DNA from: Sulfitobacter mediterraneus | GTDB taxonomy: Bacteria > Pseudomonadota > Alphaproteobacteria > Rhodobacterales > Rhodobacteraceae | Direction of reading: 5' to 3' | DNA length: 64,000 bases | NCBI RefSeq assembly: GCF_016801775.1 | Contig: NZ_CP069004.1 | Coordinates: 496,001-560,000 of the forward strand | Shown here: in pieces, positions 8,836 through 18,235 of the stretch | Numbering within the stretch: the stretch's first letter is position 1 | Layout: every line of letters starts with the position of its first letter | Program-made: the position numbers and the translations under genes | The notes under the pieces: model-generated | What the model was told of the DNA's origin: nothing | The model's database searches: none | What the model saw: only the letters and a program-made list of their open reading frames with translations

Positions 8836-10020
8836 ATGACAACATTTGATAAAAACTTCTCTGATGATGAATATCGCCGCCGCATTGCCAAAACCCGCAC
8901 CGCGATGGACGCAGCCGGACTTGAGGCTATTGTGGTCTGCGATCCATCCAATATGTCTTGGCTGACGGGCTATGACGGGTGGTCCTTCTACGTTTATCAG
9001 GGTGTGGTCCTGACCCAATCGGGCGATCCGGTCTGGTGGGGCAGGGCGATGGATGCGGTGGGCGCGGGGCGCACGGTATTCATGGACGGCGCGGACCACA
9101 TTCGCGGCTACGATGACACCTATGTGCAAAATCCCGACAAACATCCAATGTCCGATCTGGCGGGCTTGCTGAACGAACTTGGGCTGTCAAATGCGCGAAT
9201 TGGCGTTGAGATGGACAACTATTACTATTCCGCCAAGGCGCATATGACACTGACCGGTGCATTGCCGGAGGCGCGGTTCGCCGATGCGACAGGTTTGGTC
9301 AATTGGCAACGGGCGGTCAAATCCCAGACTGAGATTGAATACATGCGCCGCGCTGCGCGTATTGTCGAAGTCATGCATGAACGTGTGCTCGAATTGGCCG
9401 AACCGGGATTGCGCAAGAACGATCTGATCGCCGAGATCTACGCAACTGCCATTCGCGGGGCTGAAGGGCATTGGGGGGATTATCCGGCGATTGTGCCAAT
9501 GGCCCCGTCAGGCCTTGATGCCACAGCGCCGCATCTGACGTGGGATGACCGCCCGATGCAGAAGGGCGAGGCGACCTTTTTTGAAATCGCAGGCGCACAC
9601 CGGCGCTATCAATGTCCGCAATCGCGCACGCTGTTCCTTGGCGATGTGCCGCAGAAATACCGTGATGCGGAAAGCGCGGTTCTCGATGCCATTGAGGCTG
9701 GGTTGGAACAGGCAAAGCCGGGCAATCAGGCCCAGGACATCGCCAACGCATTCAATGCCACGCTCAACAAGGCGGGTTTTGAGAAAGACAGCCGCTGCGG
9801 TTATGCCATCGGAATAAGCTATCCCCCCGATTGGGGCGAACGTACCATCTCGTTCCGGCGCGGCGACACCACTGTGCTGGAGCCGGGGATGACCTTCCAC
9901 TTTATGCCCGCGCTCTGGCTTGATGATGGCGGGCTGGAAATCACGGAGCCGATCCTGATCACTGAAACGGGCCATGAATGCCTGTGCAACACCCCGCGTG
10001 AGTTGTGGGTGAAACGATGA
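8836..10020 (+). CDS. doeA: Ectoine hydrolase
   Basis: 394 residues of the M24 (creatinase/prolidase) fold. The N-terminal creatinase domain carries YRRRIAKTRTAMDAAGLEAIVVCDPSNMSWLTGYDGWSFYVYQGV, and the pita-bread domain occupies the C-terminal half. The reading matches DoeA/EutD, which opens the ectoine ring to N-acetyl-diaminobutyrate, rather than a general Xaa-Pro peptidase: it is followed by the deacetylase doeB in a four-base ATGA overlap and lies by a Lrp-type regulator and aminotransferase. The protein would be cytoplasmic. The ectoine importer normally found with this locus (uehABC or similar) is not in the window. Confidence 0.88.
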   Translation: MTTFDKNFSDDEYRRRIAKTRTAMDAAGLEAIVVCDPSNMSWLTGYDGWSFYVYQGVVLTQSGDPVWWGRAMDAVGAGRTVFMDGADHIRGYDDTYVQNPDKHPMSDLAGLLNELGLSNARIGVEMDNYYYSAKAHMTLTGALPEARFADATGLVNWQRAVKSQTEIEYMRRAARIVEVMHERVLELAEPGLRKNDLIAEIYATAIRGAEGHWGDYPAIVPMAPSGLDATAPHLTWDDRPMQKGEATFFEIAGAHRRYQCPQSRTLFLGDVPQKYRDAESAVLDAIEAGLEQAKPGNQAQDIANAFNATLNKAGFEKDSRCGYAIGISYPPDWGERTISFRRGDTTVLEPGMTFHFMPALWLDDGGLEITEPILITETGHECLCNTPRELWVKR

Positions 10021-11009
10021 CGGCCAACCCGATCAGCGCCACAATCCCGCTGGATGCGCAGGGCGTGCATCATGGTTTTCTCAAGCTGCCCTACAGCCGC
10101 GATGACAGCGCCTGGGGCTCTGTGATGATCCCGATCACGGTGATTGCCAATGGGACCGGGCCAACCGCGCTGTTGACCGGGGCCAATCACGGCGATGAAT
10201 ACGAAGGGCCCATTGCGCTTCAGGATCTGGCGGTGACGCTGACCCCCGATCAGATCACCGGCCGGGTGATCATCCTGCCGATGATGAACATGCCTGCCTT
10301 TGCGGCGGGCAAGCGGTGCTCGCCCATTGACGGGGCCAATATGAACCGCAGCTTTCCGGGCCAGCCCGATGGCAACGCCACTGCCAAGATCTGCGATTTT
10401 ATCGCAACCCGGCTGGTGCCGCTGGCCGATGTGGTGCTGGATTTCCATTCAGGCGGCAGCACGCTGGATTTTCTGCCCTTCGCGGCAGCGCATGTGCTTG
10501 AGGACAAAACCCAGGAGGCCGCTTGCATGGCCGCGATGCAGGCGTTCAACGCGCCCTATTCGGCGCGAATGCTGGAGATCGACAACGTTGGCATGTTTGA
10601 CACCGAGGTCGAAAACCAGGGCAAGGTCTTTGTCACAACCGAATTGGGCGGCGCGGGCACATCCACCGCCCGAAGTGTCGCCATCGCCCGCAAGGGGATT
10701 CGCAACCTGTTGATCCACAGTGGTATTTTGCAAGGTGAGATGACGCAGGATCCAACCATCAATATCGACATGCCGGATGCCAGTTGTTTTCACTTTGCGG
10801 AAACTGCGGGGATGATCGAATACCTTCGGGACATGGGGGATTCAGTGACTGAGGGGCAACCGATTGCCCGCATCTGGCCGGCAGACCGTACCGGCGTTGC
10901 GCCACAGATTTGCACTGCAGGGCGCAGCGGCATTCTGGCGGCACGTCATGTGCCGGGGCTGGTTAAAATGGGTGATTTCGTCGGGCTGGTGGCGGTGGTT
11001 CTGGACTGA
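10017..11009 (+). CDS. doeB: N-acetyl-L-2,4-diaminobutyrate deacetylase
   Basis: 330 residues of the succinylglutamate desuccinylase/aspartoacylase-type zinc hydrolases. Metal-site motifs are GANHGDEYEGP (His and Glu ligands) and VVLDFHSGG (third His). The start ATG overlaps the doeA stop as ATGA, so the two are translationally coupled. It removes the acetyl group from the ectoine hydrolase product to give diaminobutyrate, which the neighbouring aminotransferase can deaminate. The next enzyme, aspartate-semialdehyde dehydrogenase (DoeC-type), is not encoded nearby. Confidence 0.88.
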   Translation: MTANPISATIPLDAQGVHHGFLKLPYSRDDSAWGSVMIPITVIANGTGPTALLTGANHGDEYEGPIALQDLAVTLTPDQITGRVIILPMMNMPAFAAGKRCSPIDGANMNRSFPGQPDGNATAKICDFIATRLVPLADVVLDFHSGGSTLDFLPFAAAHVLEDKTQEAACMAAMQAFNAPYSARMLEIDNVGMFDTEVENQGKVFVTTELGGAGTSTARSVAIARKGIRNLLIHSGILQGEMTQDPTINIDMPDASCFHFAETAGMIEYLRDMGDSVTEGQPIARIWPADRTGVAPQICTAGRSGILAARHVPGLVKMGDFVGLVAVVLD

Positions 11010-11290
11010 CCGCCTCCATGGGCTTCGACAGCGGCAATTTGCCGAGGGACATCTCCACTATGCCGATATTCGCCGACGGCGCAGGCTGCACTGGCGTTGT
11101 GGTCACGTTTATCTATTTTCTGTGCCCAAGCACGATTTGGAACATCTTTTCGTCAACTTTTTCGATCATGGTCACAGACGCTTGGGCGTTTTTGCGGGCC
11201 GGTTTTGCGAATGTGTGATGCAAGACGGGGCCGGTTGCGCGGGTGCACCTGGGGGCAAAGGCGCCGGATTGATGATTAAGGGTTTACGAC
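11010..11290. other. Intergenic region before the large secreted protein
   Basis: About 280 bases without a convincing gene. A 66-codon reading frame starting at 11018 has no ribosome site and no recognisable features, and I treat it as chance. An AAGGG about ten bases before the ATG at 11291 serves as ribosome site for the large gene. No clear terminator for doeB was found. Confidence 0.5.
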
Positions 11291-14200
11291 ATGTCGTTTG
11301 AGATCAAGTTTGACTATCGCTTTGACACGAATGGGTTTTTCTCGGACGCCAGCCGCCGTGCCACCCTCGAGGAAGCGGCCCGTCTTTGGGAAAGCGTCAT
11401 CGGTGACGACTTTGACGACGTGCAGGCGGGTATCTCTTTCGACATCACCAATCCAACAAATGGCGTGACCCAGGAAACCATCACCCTGACCGAGGCCGTT
11501 GATGACCTGATTGTGTTCGTGGGCGCGGCCTCGCTTGGCGGCTCCACCTTGGGATACGCCGGACCATCGGGGTATTCGGCATCCGGCGATATCTTTTCAG
11601 CGCGGATCAGCGATGATTTTCGCGGCCAAGGTGCGGTCAGCGACTTTGAGCCCTGGGCAGGCACGCTGACATTTGACACCGGCACGAACTGGAACTTTGG
11701 CCTTGGCGCACCCTCTGCGGGGCAGAACGATTTCCTGTCGGTCGCGGTGCATGAGATCGGCCATATCCTTGGCATTGGCACCTCCGGTGCGTTTGATGCG
11801 CTGGTATCGGGCGAAACCTTTACCGGAACCAATGCCCGTTCGGTGAACGGCGGCGCAGCTGTGCCTCTGCACGATGATCACAGCCACGTCGAAGAAGGAT
11901 TTGATGGTGATACCGTATCGCTCGATCCGATGCTGACCACGGGTACACGCGTACTGCTGAGCGAAGTGGATAAAGCCATCCTTGCCGATATCGGTTACGA
12001 GGTCACAGACTACACCGCGCAGGGATCTCAACCTGACATCGCCACTGGCGGGGGCGAAACGATTTTTGGCACCATCATCGGTGATCTCATCGACGGTCTG
12101 GGCGGCAACGATCAGATCCAGGGTGATCTGGGCGATGACACGTTACACGGCGGCGGCGGGCAAGACACTTTGTTTGGCCAGACCGGCGCGGATGAATTGT
12201 TTGGCGATGCCGGAAATGATCAGCTTCAGGGCGGCATAGGCAATGACACCCTGCGCGGCGGCGCGGGGGAGGATGTGATGTTCGGCCAAGGCGGAACCGA
12301 CACCTTTGTCGTCGGCCTTGGGGATGGCGAGAACACGGTCTATGACTTTGATCTTGGCACCGAGGTGATCCGGCTGATTGACAGCGGCTTTGCCACGGCG
12401 GATGCGGCGATTGCCTCGATCACCAAACCTTTCTCCAATGTCTCGCGGCTCACATTGTCTGACGGCACCTACATCGACATATTTCACGGCTCGCAAAGCG
12501 GGACACCCCTGACCGCCGCCAACATCGAACTGCAAGGCGATGTGCCCGCGGGCAATTCCGCGGCAACCGGATCTGTCACCATCAGCGGCACCGCCCGCGA
12601 AGACCAGACCCTGACGGCGAATACCAGCGGGATTGCCGATGCCGACGGTCTGGGGGCGTTTTCCTATCAATGGCTGCGTGATGGCAGCGCGATCAGCGGC
12701 GCAACCGGAAGCAGCTATACCTTGGGCCAGGCCGATGTGGGCGAGCGGATTTCACTGCGCGTCAGCTTCGAAGACCAGGCCGGTTATGACGAAGCCTTGA
12801 CCAGCGCCTTGACGGCCACCGTGCAAAACGTCAACGACGCGCCGGAAGGCGGGATTTCTATCAATGGCACCGCACGGCAGGGCGTGTTGCTGACCGCGCA
12901 GACCTCTGGCTTGTCCGATGCAGATGGCCTTGGTCTGTTCAACTATACATGGCTGCGGGACGGCGCGGCGATTTCTGGCGCGACGGGCAGCAGTTACCGC
13001 CTGACCCAATCAGATGTAGACGAAACCATCAGCCTGCGCGTGTCCTACACCGACCAGCAAGGCACAACCGAACACATCAACAGCGCCGCCACTGCCACCG
13101 TGCAAAACATCAATGACGCGCCCCAAGGCGGCGTGCAGATCGACGGCACCGCGCAAGAAGGCAGCGTGCTTTCTGCGCGCACCAATGCCTTGACCGATGC
13201 CGATGGGCTGGGGGCGTTGTCCTATCAATGGCTGCGTGATGGCGGCGTAATCAATGGCGCAACAGGCAGCAGCTTTGCCCTGACGCAATCCGACGTTGGC
13301 CACGACATCGCGCTGCGGGTCCGCTACACCGATCAGCAAGGCACACTTGAGACCGTAACAAGCGCGGCAACCAGTCCTGTACAGAACCTGAATGATGCAC
13401 CGCAAGGCGTGGTAGATATCACGGGAACGGCCTTGCAGGGCGCGACCCTCGTGGCGGACACATCTGCTATCACTGACAGCGACGGGTTGGGCGGCTTTTC
13501 CTACCAGTGGCTGCGCGATGGCGCGCAAATATCCGGTGCTACATCGGCCAGCTATCAACTGTCCCAGCAAGATGTGGATACACAGATCTCGGTGCGGGTC
13601 AGCTTTGTCGACGGGCAAGGCACATTGGAAACCCTGACCAGCGGTGCCAGCGCGGCAGTGCAGAACATCAACGATGCACCGCAAGGCATCGTGCAGATCA
13701 ATGGCCAGCCACAGGAAGGTGCAACGCTGAGCGCAAATACAAATGCTCTGTCCGATGCAGATGGCCTCGGCGCGTTTTCCTACCAGTGGCAGCGGGGCGC
13801 CAGTGATATCGCCGGCGCAACCGGCAGTAGCTATCAATTGCAACAAGACGACGTTGGCGCGACAATCTCCCTACGGATCATCTATACAGACGGGCAAGGC
13901 ACGATAGAAGCCGTGACCAGCACCGCAACAGCCGCGGTCGAAAACACCAACACAGCACCCCAAGGCAGCGTCACCCTGACCGGTATCGCGGCGCAAGGCG
14001 AAACGCTGGGCGTAAATGCGTCGGCAGTGACAGACGGGGATGGCCTCGGCGCATTCTCCTACCAATGGCTGCGGGACGGTCAAAGCGTCGCTGGCGCGAC
14101 TGCAGAAACCTACGAACTGGGGCAACAGGACGTGGATGCCCAGATGTCGGTGCGGGTCTCCTACATTGACGGGCAAGGCACCAGCGAGGCCGTGACCAGC

Positions 14201-16849
14201 GGCCCAAGCGGCCCCGTGCAGAACGTCAACGATGCGCCTCAGGGCAAAGTGCAGATCACCGGCTTGGCAAAGCAGGGCACATCTTTGACGGCTGCCACCG
14301 GCACCATTGCAGACCCCGACGGATTGGGCGCGTTTTCCTATCAGTGGCTGCGCGGCGGTACCGAAATTGCGGGCGCAACGGCGGCGCAGTACACGCCCGT
14401 GCAGGCGGATGTTGGCACCTCACTGCAAGTGCGTTTGTCCTATACTGACGGGCACGGCAGCCTTGAAACCCTGATCAGCGGCGCAACCGCCATCGTGGAG
14501 AACCAGAACGATCCCGCCAGTGGCACGCTCATCATTGGCGGAAATGTGACCGAGGGCGGTACATTGACCGCTTCGGTCAGCGATCTGGCCGATGAGGATG
14601 GTTTGGAACCATACACAATCACCTGGCTCGCCGATGGTCAGGACACAGGCGTGACCGGCACAACCTATGCGTTGACCTCCGCCGACATTGGCAAGGTCTT
14701 TACCGCCCGTCTGGCCTTTACCGACAGTTTTGGCGCCAGTGAGGTTCTGCTGTCCGGCCCAACCGGCCCTGTGACCAATACAAACGATCCGGTTTCGGGC
14801 ACGGTCAACATCTACGGTGAGGCCAAGGAAGGCGCGAGATTGACCGCAGATCCCAGCGGACTTACCGATCCGGATGGTCTTGGCCCGTTCCACTATCAAT
14901 GGCTGCGCGATGGCGAAGCCGTGGCCGGTGCCACACAGGACGAATATGTCCTGACCGCTGCGGACATCGGCAGTGCCCTTTCTGTGAGGGTGTCTTTCAA
15001 TGATCAGTTCGGCAATGCCGAGGCAGCGACCTCCGGTGCAACGGCCCTGATCGAAAACGTGAACGATCCAGCAACAGGTGAACCGCAAGTGGTCGGCTCC
15101 TTGCAAGAGGGCAGCATATTGACCGCCCAAACGGACGGCATCGCGGATCTCGACGGTCTCGGCCCGTTTGCCTATGTCTGGCTGCGCGACGGCGATCCGG
15201 TGCCGGGGCAGACCGGTCCAAGCTATGCTTTGACAGCCGCCGATATTGGCAAAACGATCGAGGTCCAAGTCAGCTTTACCGACGGCCATGGCACGGTTGA
15301 GACCCTTACATCAGCCGCCACAGCGCCCGTCGAGAACGTAAACGATGCCCCCGAAGGCGCGATTACATTGACCGGCATGGCCAAAGAAGGCAGCACACTA
15401 TTTGCAGATACCTCCGGGATCAGTGATCCTGACGGGACCGGCGCGTTCAGCTTTGTCTGGTTCCGTGACGGGCTGGTGCAGCCTGATGCCGTGACTGCCA
15501 ATTATGATCTGGGTGCAGAAGATATCGGCGCGGAAATTCACGTGCAAATCAGTTACGAAGACGGGTTTGGCACATTGGAAACCCTAACCTCGGCCGCCAG
15601 TGGCGTGGTGGAGAACAGAAACGACCTGCCCACAGGGGCGCTGGTCGTGACCGGCACCGCCGAAGTGGGCAAAACAATCAGCGTGGATACAAGCGCTGTG
15701 GCTGACGCAGATGGATTGGGCGCGTTTGAATTTGCCTGGCTGCGCGACGGTGCGGTGATCGCCGGTGCCGAGGCTGCTGAATACACGCTCACGCCCGCCG
15801 ATCTGGACGCCTTTATCGAAGCGCGGATTGCCTATACTGACGGCCACGGCACCGAGGAAACCCTGACCAGCTCCAGCTTTGGCCCTATCGGACCGCTTGT
15901 CAAAGACCGGGTCGAAGGCGGCCCAACGGATGATACCCTGACCGGAAGCACCGGCCCTGATGACGTATCCGGCGGCGATGGCGACGACACGTTGAACGGC
16001 GGGCAGGGTGATGATGATCTGAACGGCGGCGCAGGGGTGGACACCGCGCAGTTTGCCGGCGCACAGCAAAGTCACACGCTCACCATCAGCCGCAGTGGCA
16101 TGGTCATTGCCGACCGCCGCGCCGATGGAAATGGCACCGATACGCTGCAAGACATCGAATTTCTCAGCTTTGACAGTACCTTACCCTTGTTTAACGGCGG
16201 GGATATGGATCTGCGGGCCTTTGCCGGTCCCGCCGCCCTGAGCGAAGACCAGATGGAAAGCGTGATCGAGCTTTACATCGCCTATTTCAACCGCGCTCCG
16301 GATGCGGTTGGGCTGTTCTTTTGGGCCACCGCCTTTGACAATGGAACGACCCTTGATGACATGGCAAAACTGTTCATTGATCAGGATGAAACCCGCGCGG
16401 CCTATCCGGATGGCACATCAAATCTGGAATTTGCCGAAACCGTCTACAACAACGTGCTGGGCCGTACACCGGATGTGGCAGGGCTCAACTTCTGGGTTGG
16501 ACTTCTGGATGATGGGTCGGTCCAGCGGGCGGATTTCATTCTTGAGGTGCTGCGCGGCGCACGGGCCGACGCGCCGGAGGACGCCAGCGCCGAATTCATC
16601 ACGCAACAGGCGGCGGACCAACAATATCTGGAGGTCAAAACCGACATCGGCGCCTATTTCGCCGTGCACAAAGGCATGTCCGACGTGGAAGACGCTGCCG
16701 AAGCGATGGCGCTCTTTGATGGCACGGCGGCGGGCATTGAGGCCTCTACCGACGCGATTGACGCATTCTTTGCGGATGCGCTGGATGCCGCAAACGGGGA
16801 TTTCCTGATGCCACTGATTGGCGTTCTGGATGATCCTTTTGCGGCCTGA
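11291..16849 (+). CDS. Giant secreted RTX protein: leishmanolysin-like peptidase fused to Ig-like repeats
   Basis: 1852 residues, no N-terminal signal peptide, acidic and glycine/aspartate rich. Domains in order: residues about 1-240, a zinc metallopeptidase-like region with HEIGHILGIG (H154, E155, H158), a distal His around 197-199 and M214 in SLDPML, a layout like bacterial leishmanolysin-type enzymes; about 260-345, RTX nonapeptides (GGxGxDxLx) that bind calcium; 427-1535, twelve tandem repeats of about 93 residues with DADGLGAFSYQWLRDG-type cores; about 1550-1590, a second RTX patch; about 1650-1852, two DUF4214-like units (YFNRAPDAVGLFFW, VLGRTPDVAGLNFW). Export by a type I system is likely, but no such system is in the window. 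Probably a cell-surface or released adhesin with proteolytic activity; catalytic activity is unproven. Confidence 0.85.
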   Translation: MSFEIKFDYRFDTNGFFSDASRRATLEEAARLWESVIGDDFDDVQAGISFDITNPTNGVTQETITLTEAVDDLIVFVGAASLGGSTLGYAGPSGYSASGDIFSARISDDFRGQGAVSDFEPWAGTLTFDTGTNWNFGLGAPSAGQNDFLSVAVHEIGHILGIGTSGAFDALVSGETFTGTNARSVNGGAAVPLHDDHSHVEEGFDGDTVSLDPMLTTGTRVLLSEVDKAILADIGYEVTDYTAQGSQPDIATGGGETIFGTIIGDLIDGLGGNDQIQGDLGDDTLHGGGGQDTLFGQTGADELFGDAGNDQLQGGIGNDTLRGGAGEDVMFGQGGTDTFVVGLGDGENTVYDFDLGTEVIRLIDSGFATADAAIASITKPFSNVSRLTLSDGTYIDIFHGSQSGTPLTAANIELQGDVPAGNSAATGSVTISGTAREDQTLTANTSGIADADGLGAFSYQWLRDGSAISGATGSSYTLGQADVGERISLRVSFEDQAGYDEALTSALTATVQNVNDAPEGGISINGTARQGVLLTAQTSGLSDADGLGLFNYTWLRDGAAISGATGSSYRLTQSDVDETISLRVSYTDQQGTTEHINSAATATVQNINDAPQGGVQIDGTAQEGSVLSARTNALTDADGLGALSYQWLRDGGVINGATGSSFALTQSDVGHDIALRVRYTDQQGTLETVTSAATSPVQNLNDAPQGVVDITGTALQGATLVADTSAITDSDGLGGFSYQWLRDGAQISGATSASYQLSQQDVDTQISVRVSFVDGQGTLETLTSGASAAVQNINDAPQGIVQINGQPQEGATLSANTNALSDADGLGAFSYQWQRGASDIAGATGSSYQLQQDDVGATISLRIIYTDGQGTIEAVTSTATAAVENTNTAPQGSVTLTGIAAQGETLGVNASAVTDGDGLGAFSYQWLRDGQSVAGATAETYELGQQDVDAQMSVRVSYIDGQGTSEAVTSGPSGPVQNVNDAPQGKVQITGLAKQGTSLTAATGTIADPDGLGAFSYQWLRGGTEIAGATAAQYTPVQADVGTSLQVRLSYTDGHGSLETLISGATAIVENQNDPASGTLIIGGNVTEGGTLTASVSDLADEDGLEPYTITWLADGQDTGVTGTTYALTSADIGKVFTARLAFTDSFGASEVLLSGPTGPVTNTNDPVSGTVNIYGEAKEGARLTADPSGLTDPDGLGPFHYQWLRDGEAVAGATQDEYVLTAADIGSALSVRVSFNDQFGNAEAATSGATALIENVNDPATGEPQVVGSLQEGSILTAQTDGIADLDGLGPFAYVWLRDGDPVPGQTGPSYALTAADIGKTIEVQVSFTDGHGTVETLTSAATAPVENVNDAPEGAITLTGMAKEGSTLFADTSGISDPDGTGAFSFVWFRDGLVQPDAVTANYDLGAEDIGAEIHVQISYEDGFGTLETLTSAASGVVENRNDLPTGALVVTGTAEVGKTISVDTSAVADADGLGAFEFAWLRDGAVIAGAEAAEYTLTPADLDAFIEARIAYTDGHGTEETLTSSSFGPIGPLVKDRVEGGPTDDTLTGSTGPDDVSGGDGDDTLNGGQGDDDLNGGAGVDTAQFAGAQQSHTLTISRSGMVIADRRADGNGTDTLQDIEFLSFDSTLPLFNGGDMDLRAFAGPAALSEDQMESVIELYIAYFNRAPDAVGLFFWATAFDNGTTLDDMAKLFIDQDETRAAYPDGTSNLEFAETVYNNVLGRTPDVAGLNFWVGLLDDGSVQRADFILEVLRGARADAPEDASAEFITQQAADQQYLEVKTDIGAYFAVHKGMSDVEDAAEAMALFDGTAAGIEASTDAIDAFFADALDAANGDFLMPLIGVLDDPFAA
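12569..15898 (+). repeat. Twelve tandem 279-base repeats coding Ig-like domains
   Basis: The central part of the giant gene consists of twelve head-to-tail units of about 93 codons. Each begins with a G-x-V-x-I-x-G-T-A type strand, has D-DGLG-F-Y-WLRDG in the middle, and ends with an xVQNxNDAPQ linker. Units 1-7 are close to one another at protein level. Unit 8 (near residue 1078) and units 9-12 are more diverged (NDPAS/NDPVS/NDPAT linkers, TAADIG in place of QxDVG). The divergence suggests old duplication rather than recent expansion. Confidence 0.9.
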
Positions 16850-16873
16850 GCCAAACCCATCCCGCGCAAGCAG

Positions 16874-16895
16874 GCGGGTCTCTCAGGAGACCCGC
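16874..16895. terminator. Hairpin between the giant gene and hemN
   Basis: A perfect 9-base stem (GCGGGTCTC / GAGACCCGC) with the loop TCAG lies between two convergent genes and overlaps the hemN stop. It has no good U-tract on either side, so it may be a bidirectional but inefficient or Rho-assisted terminator. Confidence 0.45.
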
Positions 16896-18235
16896 GAATA
16901 ACCCACGTTGCCCATGGTGAACGTGTCAAAGAAATGTGCCAAACGGCGCACCAAGGGCCGCGCCTCGTCCGACAATGACAGGCGATCGGCGTCTTCGGTA
17001 TAAAGGCCTGCACATTCCGCCCGCAGCGCCATAAAGGCCGGCGCCAGCATCGCCTGCTGTGCATCGCTCAGCGACAACTCTTTATAATCAATGGCATAAT
17101 CGCACATCAGCATTTCAATGATCCGGCTGCGCAGCTTGTCTTCCGGCGTCAGCTCGTACCCGCGAGCAGTGGCCAGTTCCTCACCGCGCACGATCTTGGA
17201 ATAGGGGCCGGTCTGCGGTGTGTTCTGGCTAAACCCTGTCTCAAAGCGCGAAATGGACGAGGCACCCAGACCGAGCAATGTGCCGCAGCCATCGACTGTA
17301 TAGCCCTGAAAATTGCGCCGCAGTTTGCCCTGTGCCGCCGCGATGGCCATACTGTCTGTGGGCTTGGCAAAATGGTCGATCCCGATGGCGGTCATGCCCG
17401 ATCCGGTCAGCACATCCGTGGCGTGATTGAACAAGGCAAAGCGGGCGCGGTCATCCGGCAGCGCCTGTTCGGGGATCAACTGCTGGCGTTTGGCCATATG
17501 CGGCACATGGGCATAGCCAAAAAGCGCGATCCGGTCCGGGTCCAGCGACATAACCTGATCCAGCGTGCGCCCGAACCCTTCGACGGACTGAAACGGCAAA
17601 CCATAAACCAGATCAATGTTCAGCGAGGCAATGCCAGCCTGTCGCAACAGATCCACGGCGGTCTTGGTCTGGTCATAACTTTGCAGCCGGCCAATGGATT
17701 CCTGCACTTGAGTTGCGAAATCCTGCACCCCGATGCTGGCCCGTGACATGCCTGCGGACCGCAGCGCGGTGATCTTGTCAGCATCCACCAATGTCGGGTC
17801 AATCTCGACCGAAAATTCCGTGTTTTCATCACGTTGGAACACACCATCAATCGCCGCAACCAGCCGTTTGATCAACTCCGGCGGCAGGATCGTCGGTGTG
17901 CCGCCGCCCCAATGCATCTGTTTGATCCGCTGTTTGCCCTTCAGATGCTTGGCCACCACGGCCAGTTCGGCCTCAAGCGTGGCGATATAGTGCTGAACGG
18001 GGGCGAGACTGCTGACCCCTTGCGTACGGCAGGCGCAGAACCAGCACAGGCGTTCGCAGAACGGGATATGCAAATAAAGCGAAATCGGCTCATCCGGGTC
18101 CAGCGCGGCAAGCGCCTTGGCCTGAAAATCGGCGCCGATGCCGTCATGAAACGCAGGGGCCGGCGGATAGCTGGTGTATCGGGGCAGGCGCTGGTCAAAA
18201 AGGCCACGGGCCTTGAGTGTGTCAAAATCCATCAT
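16883..18235 (-). CDS. hemN: Oxygen-independent coproporphyrinogen III oxidase
   Basis: 450 residues, radical SAM. The cluster motif is C60-x3-C64-x2-C67 in HIPFCERLCWFCACR, followed by the HemN-type WGGGTPTILPPELI. It oxidises coproporphyrinogen III to protoporphyrinogen IX without oxygen, supplying haem for cytochromes in microaerobic growth. It is the last gene of ccoGHIS-hemN; its ATG overlaps the ccoS stop by four bases. Upstream purines are poor (TCCTC on the coding strand), so translation may depend on coupling, or on a leaderless transcript from the Fnr box lying within ccoS. The length matches typical HemN (about 450-460). Confidence 0.95.
   Translation of the reverse strand: MMDFDTLKARGLFDQRLPRYTSYPPAPAFHDGIGADFQAKALAALDPDEPISLYLHIPFCERLCWFCACRTQGVSSLAPVQHYIATLEAELAVVAKHLKGKQRIKQMHWGGGTPTILPPELIKRLVAAIDGVFQRDENTEFSVEIDPTLVDADKITALRSAGMSRASIGVQDFATQVQESIGRLQSYDQTKTAVDLLRQAGIASLNIDLVYGLPFQSVEGFGRTLDQVMSLDPDRIALFGYAHVPHMAKRQQLIPEQALPDDRARFALFNHATDVLTGSGMTAIGIDHFAKPTDSMAIAAAQGKLRRNFQGYTVDGCGTLLGLGASSISRFETGFSQNTPQTGPYSKIVRGEELATARGYELTPEDKLRSRIIEMLMCDYAIDYKELSLSDAQQAMLAPAFMALRAECAGLYTEDADRLSLSDEARPLVRRLAHFFDTFTMGNVGYSRVS

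Noticed and set aside
11018..11218. 66-codon reading frame before the giant RTX gene
   Set aside because: No ribosome site, no recognisable motif, poor codon pattern; likely chance.
12569..15898. CRISPR array or mobile repeat
   Set aside because: Repeats are 279-base coding units in frame within one protein, not short spaced repeats.
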